A stretch of 64,000 nt of DNA from Methylovulum miyakonense HT12 (GCF_000384075.1 NZ_KB913025.1:643584-707583); one strand, 5' to 3'; shown: positions 32,993 through 43,103, counted from the first letter of the stretch. A program made the numbers and translations. The notes: generated by a model from the sequence alone, not told the origin.

Positions 32993-33253
32993 TTACGCCA
33001 TCTGGTTCCATTTCATACCTACATACGAGCTTAACGCGGCTTTTACGTCATCAACAAAGAAACGTTCCAGGCCACGCCCCAAGCGTTGGCGTAAAACCAG
33101 CAACGCCTGGTCTTGCTCTAAAAAGCTTAAGGGTTCCTGATCGTTGCGGTATTTTGCCAACGCTTTCCTAACGGTTGAACAGAGATAGCGTTCTGTGCCT
33201 TCGGGGAGAGTGGCATGCAAATCGCGTAACAAATGAGGAGTAATTTTATTCAT
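32993..33253 (-). CDS. Small protein of unknown function
   Basis: 86 residues from the ATG at 33253 (MNKITPHLLRDLHATLPEGT), preceded by AAAGGGGG. An in-frame upstream extension lacks a ribosome site. All-helical, basic, no membrane segment; residues 25-45 (RYLCSTVRKALAKYRNDQEP) contain its one Cys. No family recognised. Confidence 0.5.
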   Translation of the reverse strand: MNKITPHLLRDLHATLPEGTERYLCSTVRKALAKYRNDQEPLSFLEQDQALLVLRQRLGRGLERFFVDDVKAALSSYVGMKWNQMA

Positions 33254-33486
33254 GGCGACCCCCTTTCTAATTTCGGAGTGATAAACCAAAATCCGTAAAT
33301 TCTGCAAAACCTAAACTAAGGCCTGTCATTTAAAAATAACCTCATAAAAATTACCAATTCCAATAAAAATGTCAATAGCTTTCTTATGGTTTTGGCGGGC
33401 GCCTATTATCAAAAAACACCTAAATCTGCAAGCCATTAAATTAATTTGGCTTTTTTGGCACGATCTGACATCGGCTTTACATCGTG

Positions 33487-35097
33487 TTATATGCCCCGAT
33501 ACCCTGACGTAATCGGATAACGCCGATCCCTCCCAAACGCCCGTGAAGTGATTTTTATGCCAGGCGGCGACTGGCGGCGTTTGTATTCGTTCCTGTCCAC
33601 CAAACTGATCGCCCGCGCCACCGCCTCTTTACTAAAACCAGCGGCGATAATTTCTTCAGCCGATTGGTCCAATTCCACATACCGCTCCAAAATAGGATCC
33701 AACACCTCGTAAGGCGGCAACGAGTCTTCGTCTTTTTGATCGGGTGCAAGTTCGGCGGACGGCGCGCGGGTGATGACCCGTTCCGGTATCACAGGAGAAA
33801 GGCTGTTGCGGTAATTTGCCAATTGGTACACCAGCAATTTTGGCACGTCCTTGATCGGTGCGAAACCGCCTGCCATATCGCCGTACAGCGTCGCATAACC
33901 CACGCTCATCTCGCTTTTGTTGCCAGTGGTCAGCAGCAATTTGCCTTGTTTGTTGGACATCGCCATCAAAACCACGCCACGGCAACGGGCTTGGATGTTT
34001 TCCTCGGTGGTGTCCTTGCGGGTACCCGCAAAAACATCGGCGAGCATGCCGGTAAACGCGTCCACGGCGGGTTCTATTGGGATCGTGTGATACTTAATGC
34101 CCAAGGCTTGCGCTTCCAACACGGCATCTTCGTTGCTCATGTCCTGCGTGTAACGCGACGGCATCAGTACGGCTTCGACCTTGTCCGCACCCAGCGCATC
34201 CACCGCCAAAGCCAACACCAACGCCGAATCTATACCGCCGGACAATCCCAACAAGGCGCCGTGGAAGCCATTTTTACGCACATAATCTTTAATGCCCAAC
34301 ACCAAGGCCTGGTATTCGCTGGCGACATCCTGATACAGCGGGGCACAAACACCAGGGATTGGCTGGCCACCCTCAAAATCAACCACGCTGACCTGCTCGG
34401 CAAATTCTACGGCGCGGAACACAATATCGCCTTGGGCATTCGCGACAAACGACGCACCGTCAAAAATCAACTCATCTTGCCCGCCGATTTGGTTGACATA
34501 CACCAAGGGAATGCCCGCCGCCTTGACTTGCTGGCAAATCACCTCTTCACGCTGCTGGCTTTTGCCGGAATGGTAAGGCGAGGCGTTCAGCGTCAGCAGC
34601 ATCTCCGCCCCCGCTTGTTGGGTCGCTATGATTATCCCCTCACGCCAGACATCTTCACAAATCGTCAGGCCGATAAACGTGCCGTCAAACTCGAACACGC
34701 ATGGTTCGTTGCCCGCGGTAAAGTAACGCTGCTCGTCAAATACGCCGTAATTGGGCAAGGCCTGTTTGCGGTATTTGGCCAGCATCACGCCGTTATGCAA
34801 CACCACCGCGCTGTTGTAAAGCTTGACGCCATCCCATTCAGGAAAGCCGACCACCACGCCAATACCGGTGATGGCATCGGCAATTTGGTAAATGGCGTTA
34901 TTGGCGGCGGCGATAAAATCGGCGCGTAACAGCAAATCTTCGGCAGGGTAACCGATGACGCTCAGTTCGGGGAAAACAACAAGCCCGGCGTGCAGCTGGT
35001 CCCGGGCATGGATTGCGGCGGAAATTAAGTTTTCAACATTGGCGGCGATATTGCCGACCAGGAAATTGGTTTGGGCCAGGGCTATTCTTAGGGGCAT
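33487..35097 (-). CDS. nadE: Glutamine-dependent NAD+ synthetase
   Basis: 536 residues. N-terminal nitrilase-type glutaminase domain with the triad segments VVFPELSVIGYPAED (Glu), AKYRKQALPNYGVFDE (Lys) and GLTICEDVWREG (Cys). C-terminal synthetase domain with the ATP pyrophosphatase loop LGLSGGIDSALVLALAV and SEMSVGYATLYGDMAGGF. It amidates nicotinic acid adenine dinucleotide to NAD+ using glutamine. Complete length. Confidence 0.94.
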   Translation of the reverse strand: MPLRIALAQTNFLVGNIAANVENLISAAIHARDQLHAGLVVFPELSVIGYPAEDLLLRADFIAAANNAIYQIADAITGIGVVVGFPEWDGVKLYNSAVVLHNGVMLAKYRKQALPNYGVFDEQRYFTAGNEPCVFEFDGTFIGLTICEDVWREGIIIATQQAGAEMLLTLNASPYHSGKSQQREEVICQQVKAAGIPLVYVNQIGGQDELIFDGASFVANAQGDIVFRAVEFAEQVSVVDFEGGQPIPGVCAPLYQDVASEYQALVLGIKDYVRKNGFHGALLGLSGGIDSALVLALAVDALGADKVEAVLMPSRYTQDMSNEDAVLEAQALGIKYHTIPIEPAVDAFTGMLADVFAGTRKDTTEENIQARCRGVVLMAMSNKQGKLLLTTGNKSEMSVGYATLYGDMAGGFAPIKDVPKLLVYQLANYRNSLSPVIPERVITRAPSAELAPDQKDEDSLPPYEVLDPILERYVELDQSAEEIIAAGFSKEAVARAISLVDRNEYKRRQSPPGIKITSRAFGRDRRYPITSGYRGI

Positions 35098-35584
35098 AAA
35101 GAAGTAAAAACGCTTGATTAATCGAAAAGGCCATCTGGCCTACAGACCATAACACACTGTTTTAAAGGTTATTTTTATCAAATTTAAAAACGCTTGATGC
35201 CAATGCGCTTACAAGCATATAAAACGTCGGCAACCCCCCAAGCCTTTGCCAAACAACCCTGGTGTCCGGACGGCTTGCCAAAGCGTTTGTTAAGATCAGG
35301 CAGGGAATTTTGGGCCGGGCTTTAGCTTTTTGGGACATCATTTTGCGGTGCCCATGGGGCAATTGACCGCGATATGCCGTCATGCGAAAAATGGCATTCT
35401 CCAGTCCTATCTATTTTCCAAGCCAAACCTTCCCTTTCCTTTACCAAACTGCCCGACAGCCATGTCCACAAAATGGCCTAGTATCGCTGGTTTTATATGC
35501 GCTTGGCGGCGGTTGCCTTAGCACGCCCCCTTATTCGGGAATAGCGCGCCAGTGCCCGTAATGGCATGCTACCGATGTAGGCTG
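35098..35584. other. Intergenic stretch between nadE and mlaF, no supported gene
   Basis: About 490 bases where mlaE and the rest of an mla operon would be expected downstream of mlaF. No frame encodes an MlaE-like permease or any recognisable remnant, and no mobile-element ends were seen. Confidence 0.5.
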
Positions 35585-36412
35585 TCAGTAACGCTTCCCT
35601 GAAGCCAGCAAATCGTCAACATAGTCTTTGGCCTGATAATGGAAATGCACCGGGCCATCAGCGGCCCCCGACATAAATTGTTGGGTCCATTCTGAGGAGG
35701 ATTGCTTGATCTCGGCAGGAGTGCCTTGGTCAACCACCTTGCCTTCGGAAATGATGTAAATGTAATCGGCAATTTGTGACGTTTCGGCGACATCATGGGA
35801 AACAATGATGCTGGTCAAGCCTAGCGCGTTATTCAAGGATTTGATCAAATGCACTAAGACCCCCATCGCGATGGGGTCTTGCCCGGTAAAGGGCTCATCG
35901 TAAAGGATCATCATCGGATCAAGGGCAATCGCCCTGGCTAAAGCGACCCGCCGCGCCATGCCGCCAGACAGCTCGTTCGGCATCAGTTGCCTGGCGCCCC
36001 TCAAACCTACCGCCTGCAATTTCATCAGCACCAAGGTACGGATCATGGATTCGGGCAAATGGGTATGCTCCCTCAATGGAAAAGCGACATTATCATAAAC
36101 ATTCATGTCGGTCAGCAGCGCCCCGCTTTGAAACAGCATCCCCATACGCTTACGCAACGCATAAAGCTCATTCCGCCGTAGCTGGTGGACGTTTTGGCCA
36201 TCAACGGTAATCGAGCCTTGGGACGGGCACAACTGCCCGCCAATCAACTTTAATAAAGTCGTCTTGCCAGTGCCGCTGGGCCCCATGATCGCCGTCACTT
36301 TGCCGCGCTTGAAATCGAGGGAAATATTATCGAATATTTTTTTGTTGCCACGGGAAAATGACAATTGCCTGACACAAACCAAGCTCGTTTCGGGAAAATC
36401 GCTAATATCCAT
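35585..36412 (-). CDS. mlaF: ABC transporter ATPase MlaF
   Basis: 275 residues. Walker A MGPSGTGKTTLLKLIGGQ, signature MPNELSGGMARRVALARA, Walker B ILYDEPFTGQDPI and H-loop IIVSHDVAET. The sequence is of the MlaF/Ttg2A type, which powers phospholipid transport between the membranes with MlaE, MlaD, MlaB and MlaC. Those genes normally follow but are absent here. It is divergent from kdsD, the standard gammaproteobacterial position. Confidence 0.85.
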   Translation of the reverse strand: MDISDFPETSLVCVRQLSFSRGNKKIFDNISLDFKRGKVTAIMGPSGTGKTTLLKLIGGQLCPSQGSITVDGQNVHQLRRNELYALRKRMGMLFQSGALLTDMNVYDNVAFPLREHTHLPESMIRTLVLMKLQAVGLRGARQLMPNELSGGMARRVALARAIALDPMMILYDEPFTGQDPIAMGVLVHLIKSLNNALGLTSIIVSHDVAETSQIADYIYIISEGKVVDQGTPAEIKQSSSEWTQQFMSGAADGPVHFHYQAKDYVDDLLASGKRY

Positions 36413-36773
36413 ACTACCAAGGGGCTGTTAGGGAAGTAAAATCAGTTATTGTGTATGACGAGCGTTTATCAAGTCAATTGATAATCCATTAAAAAAGCCG
36501 CATCAAAAGCCCAAACACTTTGCCCTACGGTTAGTTACCGCGATCTTCATAAATGTCCAACGCATTTTATCGCTTTCTGATGAAGCGCTAACGGGATAAG
36601 CATGGCATAATGTTGACATTTTTATACCCGCTTATCGCCACACCACTTTGCTTAAGCCTACGCGACGGGTGGCCTTACCTGCTGTACTATTTCATGACGA
36701 ATACGATTATCAGACTATTTTTTAATGATTTTTTTGTCACGACCACATTAACGCCGAAACTTGAAGGCAGAAA
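36413..36773. other. Divergent promoter region between mlaF and kdsD
   Basis: About 360 bases. A TTGACA at 36614-36619 could be a -35 element but lacks a good -10 at the right spacing. No hairpin or repeat of note. Confidence 0.4.
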
Positions 36774-37751
36774 ATGAAATTAAATGATCAAAAACTCCGC
36801 GAATTAGGAAAGGCGGTCATCCAGGTAGAAGCACAGGCCATTGCCGATTTGGAAGAGCAAATCAATGGCAATTTCGTCGCCGCCTGTAAGTTATTGTTTG
36901 ATTGCACCGGACGCGTTGTGGTCATCGGTATGGGCAAGTCAGGGCATATCGCCAGTAAAATCGCCGCCACCTTGGCCAGCACCGGTACGCCCGCTTTTTT
37001 TGTGCACCCAGGTGAAGCCAGCCACGGTGACTTGGGCATGATCACCAAGCATGATGTCGTGGTTGCCTTATCCAATTCAGGGGAAACTGAAGAGGTGCTC
37101 ACTATCCTACCAATCATCAAACGCCTAGGTGTGCCATTGGTGGCCATTACCGGCAACGCCAATTCAACGCTAGCGAGGTTTGCAACCACTTATTTAAATG
37201 TGGCCGTCAAACAGGAAGCCTGCCCTTTGGGGCTGGCGCCCACCTCCAGCAGCACCGCCGCCTTAGTGATGGGTGATGCGCTGGCGGTTTCGTTATTGGA
37301 AGCGCGTGGCTTTACCCGCGATGACTTCGCCCTCGCCCATCCGGGCGGCAGCTTGGGGAAACGCCTATTGTTACGCGTCAGGGATATTATGCACGTCGGC
37401 GTTGACATGCCTTCCGTGCCCGAATCGGCATTGATTAGCCATGCGCTCTTGGAAATGACCGAAAAAAAATTAGGCATGACCGCCATCGTAGAAGCCAACA
37501 ACCGGGTCATAGGCATTTTTACCGATGGCGATTTGCGGCGGATGCTAGGAAAAAACCTGGACATCCACAGCACCCCAATCACCGAAGTCATGACCCCACA
37601 TTGTGCGGTGATCACCCCCGATATACTGGCCGCCGAAGCCATGCAAATTATGGAACAGAAAAAAATTAACGCGCTGCTGGTCGTCGACGAGCAACAATGT
37701 GCGATTGGGGCTTTGAATATGCACGATTTGATAAAGGCAGGTATTGTTTAA
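36774..37751 (+). CDS. kdsD: Arabinose-5-phosphate isomerase
   Basis: 325 residues: a SIS domain (VVVIGMGKSGHIASKIAATL, FFVHPGEASHGDLGMI, ALSNSGETEEVL) followed by two CBS domains (residues 205-325, IMHVGVDMPSVPESALISHA and MTPHCAVITPDILAAEAM). It converts ribulose-5-phosphate to arabinose-5-phosphate, the first step to Kdo. The stop overlaps the kdsC start by one base. First gene of the LPS operon. Confidence 0.94.
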   Translation: MKLNDQKLRELGKAVIQVEAQAIADLEEQINGNFVAACKLLFDCTGRVVVIGMGKSGHIASKIAATLASTGTPAFFVHPGEASHGDLGMITKHDVVVALSNSGETEEVLTILPIIKRLGVPLVAITGNANSTLARFATTYLNVAVKQEACPLGLAPTSSSTAALVMGDALAVSLLEARGFTRDDFALAHPGGSLGKRLLLRVRDIMHVGVDMPSVPESALISHALLEMTEKKLGMTAIVEANNRVIGIFTDGDLRRMLGKNLDIHSTPITEVMTPHCAVITPDILAAEAMQIMEQKKINALLVVDEQQCAIGALNMHDLIKAGIV

Positions 37752-38293
37752 TGTCCGGTAACGAGCCCTTATCCAGCATCCACGCCAAGGCCAGCCTCAT
37801 TAAATTATTGGTGCTTGATGTTGACGGTGTCTTGACCGATGGTAAGCTATTTTTTGACCATCAGGGCAATGAATACAAAAGCTTCCATGCCCAAGACGGG
37901 CACGGCATCAAATTACTGCGCCAAACGGGCGTGGAAGTCGCGGTGATTTCAGGGCGGCGGTCTGCCGCAGTCACCTTACGCATGAACAGCCTGGGCATAA
38001 GCCACGTCTATCAGGGGCATGAAGACAAACGCGCCGCATTCCAGGAACTGTTGACATCGCTACAGCTAAGCCCGGAACAAGTGGCTTACGTCGGTGATGA
38101 CTTACTGGACTTGCCTATCATGACGCGGGCCGGCTTGGCAATTGCCGTCCACGACGCAGTTGATACCGTCAAACAACGCGCCCATTGGCAGACTAGCCGC
38201 TGTGGCGGCCAAGGTGCTGTGCGTGAAGCCTGTGACCTTATCATGAATGCACAAGGCCATTATGACGCCATCGTCAACGCCTATCTGACATGA
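37751..38293 (+). CDS. kdsC: Kdo-8-phosphate phosphatase
   Basis: 180 residues from the ATG at 37751. HAD-family C0-type with LLVLDVDGVLTDGKLFFDHQ (nucleophile Asp), VAVISGRRSAAVTLR and VAYVGDDLLDLPIMTRAG. It removes the phosphate of Kdo-8-P. It overlaps kdsD by one base and lptC by four. Confidence 0.94.
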   Translation: MSGNEPLSSIHAKASLIKLLVLDVDGVLTDGKLFFDHQGNEYKSFHAQDGHGIKLLRQTGVEVAVISGRRSAAVTLRMNSLGISHVYQGHEDKRAAFQELLTSLQLSPEQVAYVGDDLLDLPIMTRAGLAIAVHDAVDTVKQRAHWQTSRCGGQGAVREACDLIMNAQGHYDAIVNAYLT

Positions 38294-38859
38294 CCTATTC
38301 AAGAGACCCGTACAGTTATTTTTATCTGGCTTTTATTGCGTTCGCAAGCTGGATACTAGTCAACTTGACCGACGTAGATAATAACAATAACAAATTGATA
38401 CCACCGCACAGCCCCGATTTCTTCAGCACTGGCTATACCAAGTGGGAAATGGGCGCCACCGGCTTACCCAATACACAATTGTATGCTGAAAAAATCGTCC
38501 ATTACAGCGACGACCATACGACGGATATGGATAAGCCACTGATTTTTCTTCACCAGGAAAAACAACTGCCATGGGTTATCCAATCAGAATCCGGGACGGT
38601 TTCCGCCGACAGCAAAAATATTTTTCTCAAAGGTAAAGTCGTTATTGACAGAGATAAGTTTGACAACGTTAAGGCATTGAAAATTAATACCTCCAACCTA
38701 AAAGTAAGGCCAGAAACCCATTTTGCAGAGACTGATGCATGGGCGGAATTAGTGAGCCCGCCCCACAAAACCACAGGAACTGGAATGAAACTGGTATTTA
38801 AGCAGCCAATTCGAATTGAATTGCTGTCCCATGTACAAGGGAAATATGAAACACAATAA
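38290..38859 (+). CDS. lptC: LPS export membrane protein LptC
   Basis: 189 residues: one N-terminal membrane anchor (YFYLAFIAFASWILVNL), then a periplasmic beta-jellyroll typical of LptC (LYAEKIVHYSDDHTTDMDKP, GTVSADSKNIFLKGKVVIDR). It links LptB2FG in the inner membrane to LptA. Low sequence conservation is normal; context fixes the identity. Confidence 0.9.
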   Translation: MTYSRDPYSYFYLAFIAFASWILVNLTDVDNNNNKLIPPHSPDFFSTGYTKWEMGATGLPNTQLYAEKIVHYSDDHTTDMDKPLIFLHQEKQLPWVIQSESGTVSADSKNIFLKGKVVIDRDKFDNVKALKINTSNLKVRPETHFAETDAWAELVSPPHKTTGTGMKLVFKQPIRIELLSHVQGKYETQ

Positions 38860-39361
38860 TAAGCACATTATTTTTTGCTGTATTTTACTAAGCAGTTGGT
38901 TTAACACTGCCGCTTTCGCCCTAGAAAGCGATGCCGACCAGCCCATTTCAATCGATTCGAACACGGCCACCTATGACGACACCACCGAAACCAGCACGTA
39001 TACCGGTAACGTCGTCTCAATCCAAGGCAGCATCCGTGTCAATTCTGATAAATTGGTCGTTTATATGAAAAATGGCGAAGCCGATAAACTGGTGTTTACC
39101 GGTAACCGGGCCAAATTCAAACAAACCCCCAGCGCCGGTGCCGAAGACATTATCGGTGAGGCCTTGGTCGGCAATTACTATCCGAAAAGCAATCTCCTGG
39201 TCTTACAAAATGAAGCGATTGTCACCCAAGGCAATGCGACTTATTCGAGCAACTTAATTGAATATGATATTAAAAGTTCGCTAGTAAAAGCGGGTGAAAA
39301 ATCATCCGATAACAAACGCGTCCATGTTATATTAAAGCCGAAAGCCAAAGAAACCCAGTAA
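38846..39361 (+). CDS. lptA: LPS transport periplasmic protein LptA
   Basis: 171 residues from the ATG at 38846; signal peptide ([18 protein letters not shown]). OstA-like repeats: [54 protein letters not shown]. LptA oligomers bridge the periplasm. It overlaps the end of lptC and is two bases before lptB. Confidence 0.92.
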   Translation: MKHNNKHIIFCCILLSSWFNTAAFALESDADQPISIDSNTATYDDTTETSTYTGNVVSIQGSIRVNSDKLVVYMKNGEADKLVFTGNRAKFKQTPSAGAEDIIGEALVGNYYPKSNLLVLQNEAIVTQGNATYSSNLIEYDIKSSLVKAGEKSSDNKRVHVILKPKAKETQ

Positions 39362-39363
39362 GC

Positions 39364-40089
39364 ATGGCAACTTTAGTAGCAACAAACCTGTTTAAAGCCT
39401 ACCATAAACGCCATGTCGTCAACGGCGTATCCTTGGTTATCAATACCGGGGAAGTCGTTGGCTTGTTAGGGCCTAACGGGGCAGGCAAAACCACCAGTTT
39501 TTATATGATGGTCGGCTTGATCAAAGCGGACTCCGGTGAAATCACCTTGGCCGGCAAAGACATAACGCACCACCCGATGCACTTGAGGGCGCGGCTGGGT
39601 ATCGGTTATCTGCCCCAGGAACCGTCAATTTTCCGTAAATTGAGCGTGGCCGATAACTTACGTGCCGTTTTGGAAATCCGGGCTGACTTAAGCGACAGCC
39701 AAATTGAATTGGTCATCGATGACCTGTTACAGGAGTTTAATATCCTACATTTGCGCAACCAAAGGGCGCTGAGCTTATCAGGAGGCGAGCGGCGGCGAGT
39801 TGAAATTGCGCGGGCCTTGGCCACACAACCGCAATTTATTTTGCTGGACGAGCCTTTCGCGGGGGTAGACCCCATTTCAGTTGACGATATAAAAAAAATC
39901 ATCGTGCACTTGAAGCAACGGGGTATTGGCGTCCTGATTACCGAGCATAATGTGCGGGAAACTTTAGGTATTTGTGATCGGGCCTATATATTGAACGACG
40001 GCAAAGTGATCGCAGAAGGTGACGCTGAGGCCATTGTCGCTAACGAGGAAGTACGCAAGGTTTATTTAGGCCAAAATTTTAGTCTTTAG
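39364..40089 (+). CDS. lptB: LPS export ABC ATPase LptB
   Basis: 241 residues. Walker [22 protein letters not shown]-loop [15 protein letters not shown], signature [17 protein letters not shown], Walker [18 protein letters not shown]-loop [10 protein letters not shown]. Nearly textbook LptB. It energises LptFG, whose genes lie at 62212-64000. Confidence 0.95.
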   Translation: MATLVATNLFKAYHKRHVVNGVSLVINTGEVVGLLGPNGAGKTTSFYMMVGLIKADSGEITLAGKDITHHPMHLRARLGIGYLPQEPSIFRKLSVADNLRAVLEIRADLSDSQIELVIDDLLQEFNILHLRNQRALSLSGGERRRVEIARALATQPQFILLDEPFAGVDPISVDDIKKIIVHLKQRGIGVLITEHNVRETLGICDRAYILNDGKVIAEGDAEAIVANEEVRKVYLGQNFSL

Positions 40090-40108
40090 TCACAGTATTG
40101 CACACAAA

Positions 40109-41554
40109 ATGAAACAATCTTTACATCTTCGGCAAGGCCTGCAACTTACCATGACGCCGCAATTGCAGCAGGCGATTAAACTGTTGCAGATGTCCACTTT
40201 AGATTTGCAACAAGAAATCCAACAAGCGCTTGAATCCAATATGATGTTGGAAATCAGCGACGACGACAACAATGCACCCGTCCCCGAACCACAGCTAGAG
40301 AAAAAAACAGAACAAACCGATACGCAAACCAGTGAGGGTTCACAAACTGACATCCCTGACGAATTGCCGATTGATTCGTCCTGGGATGATATTTATGACA
40401 CGGTCATGGAATCGGGGAGCCACAATAATGAAACGGTTGAGTTTGAAACCCAACGCAGCAACAGCGCCACTTTACTGGACCATTTATTGTGGCAATTGGA
40501 ACTGACCCGGTTTTCGGAACGTGACCATGCCATCGCCATCGGCATTATCGACTCAATCAATGAAGATGGTTATCTGACCAGCAAACCAGAAGACATTTTC
40601 CAATCCATACAAACCCAGCTGGATGACCTGTATATTGAAGAAGTCTATGCCGTCTTGCACAGGATCCAAAATTTTGACCCCGCCGGCATTGCGGCGATTG
40701 ATTTGAGCGACTGCTTACGCCTGCAATTACGGCAATTGCCAGAAACCACCCCATATAGGGAGGAAGCGCTTGCCGTTGTGACCCAACACTTGGATCTATT
40801 GGCCACCCATGAGCAATCCAAGCTCATGCGCAAATTGGGTCTGACCGAAAGGCAATTGGACTCCGTTGTCGCCTTGATCAGGACACTTGAGCCGAAACCC
40901 GGCTCCCGCATACAAGAGCACGACTCAGAGTATGTGATCCCCGATGTCTACGTTGTCAAACAAAATGGCCAATGGCAAGTCAACTTAAATCCCGATATTG
41001 CCCCTAAACTTCGGATCAACCCTTTCTACTCGGCGATGATAAAACGTGCCGACAACAGCAAAGACAATACGTGCATGAAAGACCATTTGCAGGAAGCCCG
41101 GTGGTTTATCAAAAGCCTGCATAGCCGCAACGACACCTTGTTGCGGGTAGCCCGCTCCATTGTCGAAAAACAAACGGCTTTCCTTGAGCACGGCTCTGTT
41201 GCGATGAAACCCATGGTGTTGCGCGATATTGCCGAAGAACTGGAATTGCACGAATCCACCATCTCTAGGGTGACCACACAAAAATTCATGCATACCCCCA
41301 ACGGTATCTATGAATTCAAATACTTTTTTTCCAGCCATGTATCGACCGAAAGTGGCGGCGAATGCTCTTCAACCGCCATTAGGGCAATTATTAAAGAATT
41401 AATCAGCAATGAAGATCCGGCCAAACCGCTGAGTGATAGCAAAATTGCTGATTTTTTAAACGAAAAAGGCATTAATGTTGCTCGAAGGACAATTGCCAAG
41501 TATCGTGAAGCGATGTTTATCGCATCATCAAGCCAGAGAAAACGGATTTTATAA
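40109..41554 (+). CDS. rpoN: RNA polymerase sigma-54 factor
   Basis: 481 residues. The Gln/Leu-rich region I (RQGLQLTMTPQLQQAIKLLQ) that contacts activators, an acidic linker (residues 48-90), a core-binding domain, the HTH (LRDIAEELELHESTISRVTT) and the RpoN box near the end (VARRTIAKYREAM) are all visible. It directs sigma-54 promoters. In the order lptB-rpoN-hpf-rapZ as in many gammaproteobacteria. Confidence 0.95.
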   Translation: MKQSLHLRQGLQLTMTPQLQQAIKLLQMSTLDLQQEIQQALESNMMLEISDDDNNAPVPEPQLEKKTEQTDTQTSEGSQTDIPDELPIDSSWDDIYDTVMESGSHNNETVEFETQRSNSATLLDHLLWQLELTRFSERDHAIAIGIIDSINEDGYLTSKPEDIFQSIQTQLDDLYIEEVYAVLHRIQNFDPAGIAAIDLSDCLRLQLRQLPETTPYREEALAVVTQHLDLLATHEQSKLMRKLGLTERQLDSVVALIRTLEPKPGSRIQEHDSEYVIPDVYVVKQNGQWQVNLNPDIAPKLRINPFYSAMIKRADNSKDNTCMKDHLQEARWFIKSLHSRNDTLLRVARSIVEKQTAFLEHGSVAMKPMVLRDIAEELELHESTISRVTTQKFMHTPNGIYEFKYFFSSHVSTESGGECSSTAIRAIIKELISNEDPAKPLSDSKIADFLNEKGINVARRTIAKYREAMFIASSSQRKRIL

Positions 41555-41603
41555 ACATCACGCTCTCCAGCTAAAACCCATCAATTCATTAAGGAGTTTT
41601 ACC

Positions 41604-41894
41604 ATGCAAGTAATAATAACAGGTCATCATCTTGAAATAACCGATGCGTTAAAAACGCACATCGACGCAAAATTTGCCAAACTTGCGCGTCATTTTGACA
41701 ATGTGACTGATGTACATGTTATTTTAAGCGTAGAAAAACTGGTGCAAAAAGCTGAGGCCACGCTGCAATTGAGCGGAGCCAAGTTATTTGCCGAAGACCA
41801 TCAGGAAGACATGTACGCAGCCATCGACAACCTGGTCGACAAATTGGACCGCCAAATAACCAAACACAAAGAAAAAACGAATAACCACAGATAA
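41604..41894 (+). CDS. hpf: Ribosome hibernation promoting factor
   Basis: 96 residues from the ATG at 41604, preceded by AAGGAG. Short HPF/YfiA family member: MQVIITGHHLEITDALKTHI, KFAKLARHFDNVTDVHVIL, EDHQEDMYAAIDNLVDKLD. It binds the 30S subunit to form inactive 100S dimers in stationary phase. Located right after rpoN, as in enterobacteria. Confidence 0.92.
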   Translation: MQVIITGHHLEITDALKTHIDAKFAKLARHFDNVTDVHVILSVEKLVQKAEATLQLSGAKLFAEDHQEDMYAAIDNLVDKLDRQITKHKEKTNNHR

Positions 41895-41971
41895 CAAAGC
41901 TTTTATAGGGCGCAAGACGGCAATCATACAAAACAAACCCAAAACTATGTACGCACCTTGCGCCTAATTTT

Positions 41972-42829
41972 ATGAAACTATTAATTGTCAGCGGACTCTC
42001 CGGTTCCGGAAAAAGCATCGCTCTCGATACCTTAGAAGACTGTGGCTATTATTGCATTGATAATTTGCCAGTCACCTTACTCGAAGATTTTATTAACCAT
42101 GTCATGCTGGTCGACACCAAGACCTACGCCAAAACGGCCATAGGGATTGACGCCAGGAACCAAAGCGAAAGTTTGGCCAACTTTTCCGAAAGCATGAGGC
42201 TGATAAACGATAAGGGCATCAGCTGCGAAGTCGTTTTTATGCAAGCCGAAGAAGCCACGTTACTGAAACGCTACAGCGAAACCCGCCGCAAGCACCCCTT
42301 GACAGACGTCAATATCCCTTTAAAAGAAGCATTAAAAATAGAAAGGGAAATGCTCACGCCGATCGCCAGACATGCCAGCGTCATCATTGACACCAGCCGC
42401 ACCCATTACCACCAATTGCGTGAACTGATTAAAGACCAAATCGGCGAACGTGATGCCAAACATATTTCCTTACAATTCCAGTCATTTGGCTTCAAACACG
42501 GCGTGCCTTTAGATGCTGATTTTGTGTTTGATGCGCGCGGCTTACCTAACCCCTATTGGATTCCCGAATTACGGGGGCTAACGGGAAAAGATCAGGAAGT
42601 GGTTGGATTTTTGCAGGGGCACCCAATAGTTCTGGAGTTTTTTCAAGACATCACCTATTTTCTTGAACGCTGGATCCCCCGCTTTGAGGCTGAAGGCCGC
42701 ACTTATTTAACAATCGCTATCGGTTGTACAGGAGGGCAGCACCGTTCAGTTTATCTAGTGGACTCATTAGTCAAGCAGTTCAAAAACACTTACTTCAACG
42801 TCATTGTCCGCCATCGGGAACTGCATTAA
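41972..42829 (+). CDS. rapZ: RNase adapter protein RapZ
   Basis: 285 residues. Walker [21 protein letters not shown], then the family motifs EEATLLKRYSETRRKHPL, DADFVFDARGLPNPYWIPEL and AIGCTGGQHRSVYLVDSL. RapZ binds GlmZ-type sRNA and controls GlmS levels in E. coli; its activity elsewhere is less studied. The ptsN gene usually placed between hpf and rapZ is missing here (only 77 bases). Confidence 0.93.
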   Translation: MKLLIVSGLSGSGKSIALDTLEDCGYYCIDNLPVTLLEDFINHVMLVDTKTYAKTAIGIDARNQSESLANFSESMRLINDKGISCEVVFMQAEEATLLKRYSETRRKHPLTDVNIPLKEALKIEREMLTPIARHASVIIDTSRTHYHQLRELIKDQIGERDAKHISLQFQSFGFKHGVPLDADFVFDARGLPNPYWIPELRGLTGKDQEVVGFLQGHPIVLEFFQDITYFLERWIPRFEAEGRTYLTIAIGCTGGQHRSVYLVDSLVKQFKNTYFNVIVRHRELH

Positions 42830-42840
42830 TTTCCGGGCAT

Positions 42841-42880
42841 AAAAAACCCAAGACTGGCTATATTTGCCAAATCTTGGGTT
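42841..42880 (-). terminator. Terminator for the minus-strand winged-helix gene
   Basis: AACCCAAGA (42845-42853) pairs with TCTTGGGTT (42872-42880), with inner TGGC/GCCA. On the minus strand the stem is followed by six T (42846-42841). Probably also stops rapZ transcription. Confidence 0.75.
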
Positions 42881-42896
42881 GAGGACAGTCACTTTG

Positions 42897-43103
42897 CTAT
42901 TTCAATGATAAGGTCTCTGTACGGCCTTTCATTTCAAATATCAATTTATCTTCTTTAGACAGCCAACCAATAGCACGCTGTATATCATTCTTGTTAATCC
43001 CAGTTTCTGTGGCAATTTTAGTAACACTGGAAGGGCCATTTTCATCCAGATACTTCCACAATTTACCTGCTGCATCACCAATTATTTCAATCATTTCAAT
43101 CAC
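42897..43103 (-). CDS. Winged-helix DNA-binding protein (DUF2582-like)
   Basis: 68 residues: GKLWKYLDENGPSSVTKIAT, then GINKNDIQRAIGWLSKEDKL is a compact winged helix of the type called DUF2582. Function unknown; DNA or protein binding. It lies 21 bases after minE on the same strand and has its own terminator. Confidence 0.75.
   Translation of the reverse strand: MIEMIEIIGDAAGKLWKYLDENGPSSVTKIATETGINKNDIQRAIGWLSKEDKLIFEMKGRTETLSLK

Noticed and set aside
33664..34929. 421-codon frame on the plus strand opposite nadE
   Set aside because: It is the antisense shadow of the well-supported nadE gene; His/Arg/Gln-rich composition.
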